From: an uncultured bacterium
Lineage (GTDB): Bacteria; Patescibacteriota; Minisyncoccia; Phycocordibacterales; GWA1-40-21
Assembly: GCA_903850545.1 (NCBI GenBank)
Contig: CAINLW010000059.1
Location: 1 to 39,272, forward strand
DNA length: 39,272 nucleotides
Reading direction: 5' to 3'
Shown: positions 26,544-35,553 of the stretch, in pieces
Layout: each line of letters starts with the position of its first letter
How positions within the stretch are numbered: position 1 is the first letter of the stretch
Made by a program: the position numbers and the translations under genes
Notes under the pieces: model-generated
What the model was told of the DNA's origin: nothing
Database searches by the model: none
What the model saw: the letters and a program-made list of their open reading frames with translations, nothing else

Positions 26544-26655
26544 TGATATAATTGTTTAGAAAATTTATTAGTTTTAACAAAATCAGCCTAAAACATTTTG
26601 ACCTTATAACAAATACTGATTTGTTCAGGCACGCAAAACGTTCGGCGAACCAAAT

Positions 26656-27738
26656 ATGAAAAAGAAAGAGAGAAAAGCAGAAAAAGAAATAATGACAGAC
26701 ATTGCGATTGAAGAAGTAAAGATTGAAAAAACTGAGGTTGAAAAAAAGTCCGATAAAGCAAGTGCAAGTAAAATTGCCGATGCTATTGACGCCATAAAAA
26801 CAAAATTTGGAGACGATTCTATTATGATGCTCGGAGACAAACCGAGATTGAATATAAATGTAATCCCTACTGGTTCTATCGGCCTAGATGCCGCACTTGG
26901 AGTCGGCGGATTTCCTCGTGGAAGAATTATTGAGATATTTGGTCCGGAATCTTCTGGCAAAACTACCCTAGCCCTCCACGCTGTAGCTGAAGCTCAAAAA
27001 ATAGATGGCGTTTGTGCATATATAGACGCAGAGCATGCAATGGATCCAGAATATGCAAAAAAGCTTGGTGTAAAAATAGACCAGCTTTTAATATCTCAGC
27101 CAGACAACGGTGAACAAGCACTCGATATCGTGGATAGTTTGGTTCGTTCAGGAAAAATAGATATTATTGTTATAGATTCAGTTGCAGCACTTACTCCAAA
27201 AGATGAAATTGAGGGAGATATGGGTGCATATCATGTAGGAAAACAAGCAAGATTGATGTCACAGGCTTTAAGAAAGCTTACGGCCATAGTCGCGAAATCA
27301 AAAACGATTGTAATATTTATAAATCAAATAAGAATGCAAATCGGCATTATGTTTGGTAATCCTGAAACAACTCCTGGAGGAAAAGCCTTGAAATTTTACA
27401 CTTCTGTAAGATTGGATATTCGAAGAATTGCCCAAATTAAAAAGGGTGATGAAATAATGGGCGGACGTTGCAGAGTAAAAGTTGTAAAAAATAAAGTTGC
27501 AGCCCCTTTCAAACAAACAGAATTCGACCTTATGTATAATGAGGGTATTTCAAAAGAAGGAGAAATATTAGCCTTAGGAGAAAAGATGGGTTTTATCAAA
27601 AAATCTGGTTCTTCTTATGAATATAATGGCGAAAAAATCGGCCGTGGATATGATTCGGCTAGGACATTCTTAAAAGAAAATCCAAAAATCGCTGAAACAA
27701 TATTAAAGGAAATAAGAGTAAAATTAAAAGAAATTTAA
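26656..27738 (+). CDS. recA: Recombinase RecA
   Basis: [79 protein letters not shown]. Start could instead be ATG 26692. Confidence 0.97.
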   Translation: MKKKERKAEKEIMTDIAIEEVKIEKTEVEKKSDKASASKIADAIDAIKTKFGDDSIMMLGDKPRLNINVIPTGSIGLDAALGVGGFPRGRIIEIFGPESSGKTTLALHAVAEAQKIDGVCAYIDAEHAMDPEYAKKLGVKIDQLLISQPDNGEQALDIVDSLVRSGKIDIIVIDSVAALTPKDEIEGDMGAYHVGKQARLMSQALRKLTAIVAKSKTIVIFINQIRMQIGIMFGNPETTPGGKALKFYTSVRLDIRRIAQIKKGDEIMGGRCRVKVVKNKVAAPFKQTEFDLMYNEGISKEGEILALGEKMGFIKKSGSSYEYNGEKIGRGYDSARTFLKENPKIAETILKEIRVKLKEI

Positions 27739-27788
27739 ACTAGGTTCTAGCTTCTAGGTGCTAGGTTATAGAAGATACAAATACAAAT

Positions 27789-27826
27789 CAAAACAAGTTT
27801 CCGCTTCGCGGAAACTCGTTTTGATT
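27789..27826. terminator. Bidirectional terminator between recA and efp
   Basis: caaaacaagtttccgcttcgcggaaactcgttttg. Confidence 0.82.
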
Positions 27827-27841
27827 TCATAAACTTTATAA

Positions 27842-28414
27842 CTATTTCCCCGCTCTCCCTACATAATCCCCTGTTTCTGTATTTACAGTAATTATCTCGT
27901 TTTCGGTAATAAATAACGGTGCATTTATGATAGTTCCGGTTTCAAGAGTAATTTGTTTTTGACCACCGCTAGATGTATCCCCTTTTACTGCTGGTGGTGC
28001 TTCTGTAACCTTAAGATCAACTTTGATTGGAAGGTGTACTCCGATAACTTTTTCATTAAAAATCATTGTCTCAACTAGAGAATTTACTTTCATGAAATTT
28101 ACTGGATTACCGATCATTTCGGCTTCAAGTTTGAATCTGTTTGATGGGTCTTTTGGATCGCAGAACCAAAATTCGCCTTTGCTCTTATACATGAATTTTG
28201 CATCTTTATAATCTATATCAGCTTCTGCTATTTTTTCTGATTGGTGGAAAGAGATTTCAGTAATTTTGCCTGTAATTAAATTCTTAAGCTTTGTGGCATT
28301 AACTGGTTTTCTCTGTTGTTTACGAAACACATGAGAATGCAAAACTTCGTAAGGTTGTCCTTCATGAAGAATGATTTTTCTTTCTACTGCTTCGCTGTAA
28401 TCTAATATTGCCAT
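27842..28414 (-). CDS. efp: Elongation factor P
   Basis: VLHSHVFRKQQRKPVNATKLKNLITGKITEISFHQSEKI; C-terminal ETGTIINAPLFITENEIITVNTETGDYVGRAGK. Confidence 0.93.
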   Translation of the reverse strand: MAILDYSEAVERKIILHEGQPYEVLHSHVFRKQQRKPVNATKLKNLITGKITEISFHQSEKIAEADIDYKDAKFMYKSKGEFWFCDPKDPSNRFKLEAEMIGNPVNFMKVNSLVETMIFNEKVIGVHLPIKVDLKVTEAPPAVKGDTSSGGQKQITLETGTIINAPLFITENEIITVNTETGDYVGRAGK

Positions 28415-28493
28415 TGATTTTATTTATTATTAACTGTTAATAGTCTTGATTCTAGCGGAATTTTGACCAAAAAACAAGGCAAAATTTTGTATT

Positions 28494-28517
28494 AAAAAAC
28501 CGCCGATTGGCGGTTTC
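28494..28517 (-). terminator. rpsF-ssb-rpsR operon terminator
   Basis: Minus strand AGAAACCGCCAATCGGCGGTTTTTTAAT. Confidence 0.88.
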
Positions 28518-28523
28518 TAATAA

Positions 28524-28724
28524 TTATCTAGCTACAAACGGTAGAAGAGCCATAAACCTTGATCTCTTTATTGCTTCAGAAAGTTGTCTTTGGCTTCTTG
28601 CTTTAACATTGGTTTTCTTTTTACCCTGGACTCTTGCATGCGGATTCAAAAACTTCTTCAAAAGTTCTATATCTTTGTAGTCAACATACTTTATATTATT
28701 TTGTGAAAAAAAACATTGTTTCAT
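28524..28724 (-). CDS. rpsR: 30S ribosomal protein S18 (bS18)
   Basis: IKYVDYKDIELLKKFLNPHARVQGKKKTNVKARSQRQLSEAIKRSRFMALLPFV. Confidence 0.95.
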   Translation of the reverse strand: MKQCFFSQNNIKYVDYKDIELLKKFLNPHARVQGKKKTNVKARSQRQLSEAIKRSRFMALLPFVAR

Positions 28725-28766
28725 TTTTATATTGTATTAATTATTTTTACTATTTTCTTTTTTAGT

Positions 28767-29222
28767 TTAGAATGGGATATCTTCTGGATTAATTTCTTCT
28801 GTTGGGTATTCTATTGTGTCCATTTGTGGAACTTTACTCTCTGGTTTTACTCCTATTGAGTCCTTCATGGTAACTTCATTGCCTCTCTCACCTCCACCTG
28901 GTCCAAATTGGAAATTTTCTACTATTATTTCAGATCTATATTTTTTACTTCCATCATTTTTGTCATCCCAGCTCCTATTTTCAATTCTTCCTTCTATAAA
29001 AACTCCTCTTCCTTTTTTCAAATACTGAGCCATTATTTCTGCTTGTTTACCAAAAGATACGATATTATGAAAAGTTGTACTGTCTTGCTTTACACCATCT
29101 TTATTTTTCCATGTTCTGTTTGTAGCTAGGCCGAATGAAACAACTTTAATACCAGATGGCAAAGATTTAAGTTCTGGATCTCTTGTTAAATTACCGAATA
29201 GAAAGGCTTTATTTAAATACAT
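28767..29222 (-). CDS. ssb: Single-stranded DNA-binding protein
   Basis: MYLNKAFLFGNLTRDPELKSLPSGIKVVSFGLATNRTWKNKDG; acidic tail EEINPEDIPF. Confidence 0.97.
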   Translation of the reverse strand: MYLNKAFLFGNLTRDPELKSLPSGIKVVSFGLATNRTWKNKDGVKQDSTTFHNIVSFGKQAEIMAQYLKKGRGVFIEGRIENRSWDDKNDGSKKYRSEIIVENFQFGPGGGERGNEVTMKDSIGVKPESKVPQMDTIEYPTEEINPEDIPF

Positions 29223-29237
29223 TTTTGTTGTTATAAA

Positions 29238-29741
29238 TTATGCTTCCTCTGCTACTAATGCATCAATTGATTTGTCTATTTCTTCTATTGAGGCTGGCTT
29301 TACATCATTTTCTGTTTTCTCGACTTTCAGTGTTTTAATTTTTGCATCTTTGTCTGAAAAAATAGTAATTTTTGGAGAATACATTGTATTTTCTCTAACT
29401 GTTTTGATAATAAGATATCTAAGAACAGACTCGTTATTTTTCATACTTAAGTCAATATTTCTTACGTCACCTTCTTCACCAAGTTCAAACTTTATAAATC
29501 CAAAATATGCTTTATCAAAAACCTTATATGTTCCACCGAAAGCTTTTTTAATAGAATAAGCCAATGGTCTAAGTTTTGGAATTTGTTCTGAAATAATAAT
29601 AGCCTTTTCTTTTGTTAAAAAGGCCTTGATTTTCTCAACCTCTCCTGGAATATTTTCTTCTGATACAGAAGAAAGGACATGATATCCGACTTCGTATATC
29701 TTTTCCTCGTTATTTCTTGCAACTTTTGCTTTTTTACTCAT
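29238..29741 (-). CDS. rpsF: 30S ribosomal protein S6 (bS6); start taken at the internal Met (track ORF starts at 29777)
   Basis: YEVGYHVLSSVSEENIPGEVEKIKAFL...RPLAYSIKKAFGGTYKVFDKAYFGFIKFELG; rpsF-ssb-rpsR order. Confidence 0.85.
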   Translation of the reverse strand: MSKKAKVARNNEEKIYEVGYHVLSSVSEENIPGEVEKIKAFLTKEKAIIISEQIPKLRPLAYSIKKAFGGTYKVFDKAYFGFIKFELGEEGDVRNIDLSMKNNESVLRYLIIKTVRENTMYSPKITIFSDKDAKIKTLKVEKTENDVKPASIEEIDKSIDALVAEEA

Positions 29742-29826
29742 GTCTGAAAGATTAGCACAGGTTAAATCAAAAATCAAATATCAAAAACGAAACTTAAACC
29801 GATATTGAACATTAAAAACTATGATT

Positions 29827-31095
29827 TTAGAAATGGAGTATATCTTTAAATTCTTTATCGTCCTCAAATTTGCCCACTATGGCCAAATTTAATCCTTCGT
29901 TCTTAAAAATTCTTTCCGCGACAAATTTTATTTCATTTGCGGTAACAGCTTTTATTTCTTTAATAATATCTTCTGGTTTTTTTAAATCTTTTCTTAAAAC
30001 TTCTTGTCCTCCAATATACATCGCTAATGAATCCGAGGATTCCAAACCTAAATTTAAATGCCCTATTAAATGTTGTTTTGCTTTATTAAGTTCCTCAGGT
30101 TTGACTAACTCGTTTTTAATATTATTCATTTCCGCCAAAATCGTAGTAATCGCTTCCTTAACTCTTTTACTATCTACTCCTGCAAACACCGCAAAAAAGC
30201 CGTGGTCTGTATATTCACTATTATCTGCACCAACATAATAACAAATGCCCATTTCATCTCTCATTTTTTGGAATAACCTCGAGCTCATTCCTCCAGACAA
30301 AACGGCATCCATTACCATTATTATCGGATTATATTTGTTGTAAGTATTGAAAGATCTTGTTCCTAATATAAGATGTGTTTGATCAGTATCTTTATAGTGC
30401 AAAACTACCTGTGGTATTTTTTGACTCTCCACAACTTTTTCTTTTTCATCTTTTTTCCACTTTCCTATATTTTTAAAAGCGTTTGTAACTTTTTTAAAAA
30501 CTTCTTTTTCATTTATTTTTCCTGAAACAATTACTGTCGTAGCTGAAGCCACATAATGCTTACTTCTATAATCAATAAAATCTGTTCTTTTTATTTTTTG
30601 AATATTTTCCTTTGTACCAGCAATTTCCCACCCAGCAGGATGATTTCCATATAATAGTTTATGAAATTCTGCGCTTGCAATTTGTCTAGGCAAATCTTGA
30701 TACATATTTATTTCCTCAATAATAACCCCCTTCTCCTTTTCTATTTCCTTTTCTGGAAAAATTGGGTTTAGATACATATCAGAAACAACATCAAGAATAA
30801 TATTTAAATTTTTATAATCAGATTTAGCATAATATCCTGTGTATTCTTGCCCTGTAAACGCGTTATATTGAGCGCCAATGGTGTCCAATTCCCTTGTTAT
30901 ATCAATTGACGATGGGCGTCTAGAAGTGCCCTTAAAACACATATGTTCAAGGAAGTGTGAAATACCATTGTTTTCCTTATTTTCATATTTTGAACCTGTC
31001 TCAACAAGCACAAGCACTGTGGTTGTAGGATTTTCTTTCATCGGAACCGTAATAATCCTCATCCCATTTTTCAATTTCTTTTTTGTGTAATTCAT
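29827..31095 (-). CDS. M16 family zinc metallopeptidase (processing-peptidase-like)
   Basis: ISHFLEHMCFKGTSRRPSSID (HxxEH); C-terminal M16 domain MRDEMGICYYVGAD. Confidence 0.92.
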   Translation of the reverse strand: MNYTKKKLKNGMRIITVPMKENPTTTVLVLVETGSKYENKENNGISHFLEHMCFKGTSRRPSSIDITRELDTIGAQYNAFTGQEYTGYYAKSDYKNLNIILDVVSDMYLNPIFPEKEIEKEKGVIIEEINMYQDLPRQIASAEFHKLLYGNHPAGWEIAGTKENIQKIKRTDFIDYRSKHYVASATTVIVSGKINEKEVFKKVTNAFKNIGKWKKDEKEKVVESQKIPQVVLHYKDTDQTHLILGTRSFNTYNKYNPIIMVMDAVLSGGMSSRLFQKMRDEMGICYYVGADNSEYTDHGFFAVFAGVDSKRVKEAITTILAEMNNIKNELVKPEELNKAKQHLIGHLNLGLESSDSLAMYIGGQEVLRKDLKKPEDIIKEIKAVTANEIKFVAERIFKNEGLNLAIVGKFEDDKEFKDILHF

Positions 31096-31129
31096 GCGGT
31101 AATTTTATCATAATATCGCACAAACATAA

Positions 31130-31166
31130 ACAAAAAGGCGGTCACTTTGTGACCGCCTTTTTGTTT
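31130..31166. terminator. Bidirectional terminator downstream of glyS
   Basis: aaaaaggcggtcactttgtgaccgcctttttgtttt. Confidence 0.88.
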
Positions 31167-32575
31167 TAGAATTTTTTATTAAAATATTCTGACAAACTCT
31201 CTATTTTTATTCTTTCTTGAGTTCCGGTATCTCTGTCTCGCACTGTAACCATTCCGTCCTTTTCTATCGTTTCAAAATCCACAGTCACACAATAAGGCGT
31301 TCCGATTTCATCTTGTCTTCGATATCTTTTTCCAATATTTCCATTGTCATCAAACATTACTGAACCAAATTCATTTTTCAAATTTTTATATACTTCCCTC
31401 GCCTTTTCTACCAAAATTGGTTTATTTTTCAAAAGTGGAAATACTGCAATCTTTACCGGCGCTATTTTTGGATTAAATTTTAAATAGACTCTTTTTTCTC
31501 CACCAAGTTCATCTTCTGTATATGCATAATCCAAAAACATAAGTACCAATCTTCCCAAGCCAACAGAAGTTTCAACAATGTGTGGAATAAATCTTTCTTT
31601 GGTTTCTTCATCAAAATATGAAAGATCAACACCAGAAAACTTTGAATGTTGTGACAAATCCCAATCTCCTCTTGCGTGAATACCTTCTACCTCTTTAAAT
31701 CCTCCGAAACAAGTAAAGTTATATTCAACATCATAAGCTTCCGAAGCATAGTGGGCCAGCTTTTCATGTTTATACCACCTAAGTTTTTCTTGAGGGATTC
31801 CGTTTTCAAGATACCATTTCATTCTGGTATCTTTCCACATATTATATTTTTCCTCCGTATCTTTCTTACTAATAAAATATTGCATTTCCATTTGCTCGAA
31901 CTCTCTTGTTCTGAATACAAATTGTCTGGCAGCTATTTCGTTTCTAAAAGCCTTTCCAACCTGAGCAATACCAAAAGGCAACTTCGGATGCAAAGAATCA
32001 ATAGTGTTTTTGTATTGTAAATAAATACCACCACAGGTTTCTGGTCGTAAATAAACTACATTTTCTTCTTTGAGCTCATCTGTAGGTGAACCAAAGTTTG
32101 ATTTTATCATTAAAGAAAACTTTTTAGCATCTGCTATATCTGTTTGACCACAACTGGTGCATTTTAATTTCTTTTCTGCCTTTAGTTTGTTTAATTCACT
32201 ATTGATAAAATCTATCGGCATTTTATCTGCAACAATTCCAAAACTTTCTAAAACAGTGTCTGCGCGCATCCTGTTGTGACATCTTCTGCATTCAATAAGT
32301 GGATCATCAAAATTACCAACGTGTCCTGAAGCTATCCATGCGGTTGGTTGCATAAAAATAGCGCTATCAAGCTCATAAACATCCTCTCTGGCGTCTATCA
32401 TGTTTTTAGTCCAAGAGTCTCGAATGTTATTTTTCAATAATGAACCATAGTGACCGTAATCATATACTCCACCTAATCCGCCATATATTTCAGACCCTTG
32501 AAAAATAAATCCTCTTCTTTTGCAAAGAGAAATTATTTCTTCCATCCTTTTGTTCTCTAATGTTTCTTTTTTCAT
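31166..32575 (-). CDS. glyS: Glycyl-tRNA synthetase, alpha2 (eukaryote/archaea-like) type
   Basis: CKRRGFIFQGSEIYGGLGGVYDYGHYGSLLKNNI; LRPETCGGIYLQYKN; AARQFVFRTREFEQMEMQYF; ETSVGLGRLVLMFLDYAY. Confidence 0.95.
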   Translation of the reverse strand: MKKETLENKRMEEIISLCKRRGFIFQGSEIYGGLGGVYDYGHYGSLLKNNIRDSWTKNMIDAREDVYELDSAIFMQPTAWIASGHVGNFDDPLIECRRCHNRMRADTVLESFGIVADKMPIDFINSELNKLKAEKKLKCTSCGQTDIADAKKFSLMIKSNFGSPTDELKEENVVYLRPETCGGIYLQYKNTIDSLHPKLPFGIAQVGKAFRNEIAARQFVFRTREFEQMEMQYFISKKDTEEKYNMWKDTRMKWYLENGIPQEKLRWYKHEKLAHYASEAYDVEYNFTCFGGFKEVEGIHARGDWDLSQHSKFSGVDLSYFDEETKERFIPHIVETSVGLGRLVLMFLDYAYTEDELGGEKRVYLKFNPKIAPVKIAVFPLLKNKPILVEKAREVYKNLKNEFGSVMFDDNGNIGKRYRRQDEIGTPYCVTVDFETIEKDGMVTVRDRDTGTQERIKIESLSEYFNKKF

Positions 32576-32607
32576 TATATATATAATCTACTTTAAAATT
32601 GCTCCTT

Positions 32608-32648
32608 TTGCCAGTGCCTAATTTTGGCAAAGCCAAAATTAGGCACAT
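32608..32648. terminator. Hairpin terminator
   Basis: tgcctaattttggcaaagccaaaattaggca: 13-bp perfect stem. Confidence 0.65.
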
Positions 32649-32663
32649 ATAAATTTTTTAATT

Positions 32664-34586
32664 TTATTGCACTATCTTCCCCACATCATCTACATATTCT
32701 GGATCAGAAGTAATATTTGTTGTAACGGGGTTCTTAACTTCGCCAATTCTCGCACCAGAATATGCATCTGTTCCACTTATCGTCGCCTCATTCAATAAAT
32801 TTAGTTCTGTTCCAAGTTGAGAAATTGAAGGAACAATAGCAACTTGAAAAGATGCGGTTCTAGGCGAATAATTAGTACCTGCCCCACTCCTCATATCTCC
32901 GATATTCCACACCACTTCTCCTGTTCCTTTATCATAAGTAACTTTTTCCGAATCTGGACTCGTATATCCTGTCCAAGTCACGTTCGGAGGCAAGAATGTT
33001 GAAACTCTAGCAGAAGTTAAATTATTAAATGAATTTGAGGCCGTCCAGGTAATAGTATAGGTCGATTCATTGTCTACTCGTGGTGGAAACGGCCCGCTAT
33101 TTTCAAAAGGTCCAATAGTTCTGAAACCTCTAGACATAAGTTTTAAATTCGAGGAAACTTTTAATATCCTTGAGTCAGAATATAAAACTTCCTGTTCAAC
33201 AGACCCGTTCACTCCCGCTTTATTGCCCAAAACAGTAAAACCAAGATTTATGGAAGAATTAGCAAACGAAATAAGTGACTTTGAAGATGGCAACAAAGTT
33301 TTTAATGAAAAATTAATATTTCCTTCGTCTGAAGGATTAATAGTAGAAAAGGCTGAATTACTACTTTTATCAAAAGTGATGGAATTATCAAGAGAATTAT
33401 AAAAACCTCCATCAATCTTAACGGATTCCTTATCTAAAGTTTGTCCACTAAATTTTACTTTTATAACCATGTCATAAATCGACTCGGTTAAATTATTTTT
33501 CCAATAAAGACCAACGCGATTTTCGTCTCCGACATCAATTGGAACTTCCTTACTATTTTGATTATTTATATTTACATCAAGTCCTATCGAGGATTTTTTC
33601 AATGATACTGTAAAAATGTATACTGCAAGAGGAGTGCCGATAATACTATTGTCATCCTTGCTCGGTGTCCCCAATGTAAATTTAAAAGTTTTTTCCTCAC
33701 CATCTTGTCCAGTAACAATTCCGGAAATTCTTATGTTTCTTTTTGCTCCCACTGCCAAATCTCCAATGTCAAAAACACTTCCGTCTGAACTCGACGGTAC
33801 TGGGTTTGAAGAAGACAAAGTAAAACCAAATGGATAATCAGCTTTCAATATTAAATTCTTTACAATGTTTGTTGAGTTAGAACCGACATCGATGGAAAAA
33901 TCAGCAACCTGATTTGCGCTTATTTCAGATGGTCCGGTTACTTTAATATCTACTGGAGATGATGCAATTTTAACATTAAAATCTTTTTCTTTGCTAAAAA
34001 TAGCGTTGGAACCAGAAACTCTATACTCAACAGTTACTTTTATAATTTTTTCTGTATTTTCCTCTCCATAAAGCACAGATTTTACTATTCTTTTTTCACT
34101 TTTTCCTATATTTATATTACCAAGAGTTTCACTGTATCTTTGCAAATCAACAGTTTGATCTGTCGCATTTTTTGTTCCTACAGGATATTCAATTCGTAAA
34201 TCAACAACTTTCAAATCTATATTATTATTATTTTTTACTTCAACATCTAAAGATAATTCATCTCCACCGGCAATAGACATCGGACCACTTATCAATACAT
34301 CTATATTGTTTCCAGAAACAACATTGTTTCCAGTAAAAAACTTTGAAAAAGTAAAGCTGAGAGCTAAAACAAAAAAAACAAAAGCTCCTAAAAGGATTTT
34401 GTTATAAGGAATTTGAAAACTACTTTCAACCTGTTCTTCTTTTACATCCCACGATGTAGGAGTTTTAGAATCAATTCCTCCCTGAAGCGAATGTCTTTTT
34501 TTTACAAAAATACCATCAGTAGTTTTAGAATACAAAGATTCTTGCACTTTATCTATATTGCTTATTTTCTCATTTGAATCCATCAT
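32664..34586 (-). CDS. Single-pass membrane protein with DUF11/CARDB-like beta domains
   Basis: TM ILLGAFVFFVLALSFTF; VLISGPMSIAGGDELSLDVEVKNNNNIDLKVVDLRIEYP; repeats of similar beta-sandwich modules. Confidence 0.6.
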   Translation of the reverse strand: MMDSNEKISNIDKVQESLYSKTTDGIFVKKRHSLQGGIDSKTPTSWDVKEEQVESSFQIPYNKILLGAFVFFVLALSFTFSKFFTGNNVVSGNNIDVLISGPMSIAGGDELSLDVEVKNNNNIDLKVVDLRIEYPVGTKNATDQTVDLQRYSETLGNINIGKSEKRIVKSVLYGEENTEKIIKVTVEYRVSGSNAIFSKEKDFNVKIASSPVDIKVTGPSEISANQVADFSIDVGSNSTNIVKNLILKADYPFGFTLSSSNPVPSSSDGSVFDIGDLAVGAKRNIRISGIVTGQDGEEKTFKFTLGTPSKDDNSIIGTPLAVYIFTVSLKKSSIGLDVNINNQNSKEVPIDVGDENRVGLYWKNNLTESIYDMVIKVKFSGQTLDKESVKIDGGFYNSLDNSITFDKSSNSAFSTINPSDEGNINFSLKTLLPSSKSLISFANSSINLGFTVLGNKAGVNGSVEQEVLYSDSRILKVSSNLKLMSRGFRTIGPFENSGPFPPRVDNESTYTITWTASNSFNNLTSARVSTFLPPNVTWTGYTSPDSEKVTYDKGTGEVVWNIGDMRSGAGTNYSPRTASFQVAIVPSISQLGTELNLLNEATISGTDAYSGARIGEVKNPVTTNITSDPEYVDDVGKIVQ

Positions 34587-34644
34587 GCCCAGTATTATAA
34601 CACAATATTTATCTCATAAAAACATTTTATATATGCCAAACAAA

Positions 34645-34682
34645 GCCACACTTTGAAATCCTGACAAAGCGTGGCTTTACCC
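34645..34682. terminator. Hairpin terminator downstream of recO
   Basis: aaagccacactttgaaatcctgacaaagcgtggcttt. Confidence 0.65.
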
Positions 34683-34699
34683 AATCACAGATAACTTTT

Positions 34700-35284
34700 T
34701 TATAAATGTGTCTCGTTTAAAGCATTATTTATATCCAAAATAGCCATTTTTTTCTTATTATCAAACCGATTTAAAGTTTCTATTGATAATTCATTGTCTT
34801 TTACAAAGTCTAACAAATCAAAGGATTCTTTAAAATAACCAAGATGATACAAAATTCTGAGTACAGTAATAGTTTCTAAATTTTTAATATTTTGCAAAAC
34901 TAATTCATTTTTTGATAGAAAATTATAAAAAGACTCGACACTAGAATATAGTCCTTCGTTTTTTTCTTCACCATGAAGTAATCTCAAAAGTAAAGAGAAA
35001 ATGTTTTTTACAGTTATAAGTTTATTGGTGTTTTTTATAAAATCCCCTCTTTCTATAGTTTCGACACTGGTTATTCGCCAAACGTGTTTACCTTTTACCA
35101 AAGAAATTTTTATTAAACAAAAATCTTGCAAATGCCCTTTCAGTTTTGATTTATCCAAACGCACGCCTTGTGCCACTGCTTTTATAAAACCCAAATCTTG
35201 AGTAAGCAAGAAATAATATTTATTCGCCTCCCCTATCGGCGAGCTTTTTATAATTATAGCTTTGGTGGTATAGATGTGATGCAT
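34700..35284 (-). CDS. recO: DNA repair protein RecO
   Basis: YTTKAIIIKSSPIGEANKYYFLLTQDLGFIKAVAQGVRLDKSKLKGHLQDF. Confidence 0.85.
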   Translation of the reverse strand: MHHIYTTKAIIIKSSPIGEANKYYFLLTQDLGFIKAVAQGVRLDKSKLKGHLQDFCLIKISLVKGKHVWRITSVETIERGDFIKNTNKLITVKNIFSLLLRLLHGEEKNEGLYSSVESFYNFLSKNELVLQNIKNLETITVLRILYHLGYFKESFDLLDFVKDNELSIETLNRFDNKKKMAILDINNALNETHL

Positions 35285-35286
35285 TT

Positions 35287-35423
35287 ACCCGAGAAAATTT
35301 TTGCCAATAAAAATTGTTTGTTCCGACTTTATCATAGATATTATTATATCACAGCGTTTTATCTACACATTTTTATCTCCTTAACTCAATTTTTAACAAA
35401 CATTGGCAAAAACTTTAACGGGT
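35287..35423 (-). repeat. Palindromic element, family B copy 3 (recO leader)
   Basis: Minus strand ACCCGTTAAAGTTTTTGCCAATGTTTG...CAAACAATTTTTATTGGCAAAAATTTTCTCGGGT, ending 2 nt before the recO ATG. Confidence 0.82.
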
Positions 35424-35430
35424 GAATTAG

Positions 35431-35553
35431 TCTAAAGTCCATAAAGTCAAAAAGAATTTAATATTATTCATCAATGACAAAGAGTGTTTTCGCTTTGCGA
35501 AAACCCTTTTTGTTTTTTGACTTTACAGACTTTATGAACTTTAGACTTTTGAC
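35431..35553. repeat. Nested intergenic inverted repeat around a terminator hairpin
   Basis: GTCTAAAGTCCATAAAGTCAAAA / TTTTTGACTTTACAGACTTTATGAACTTTAGAC flanking gtgttttcgctttgcgaaaaccc. Confidence 0.65.
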
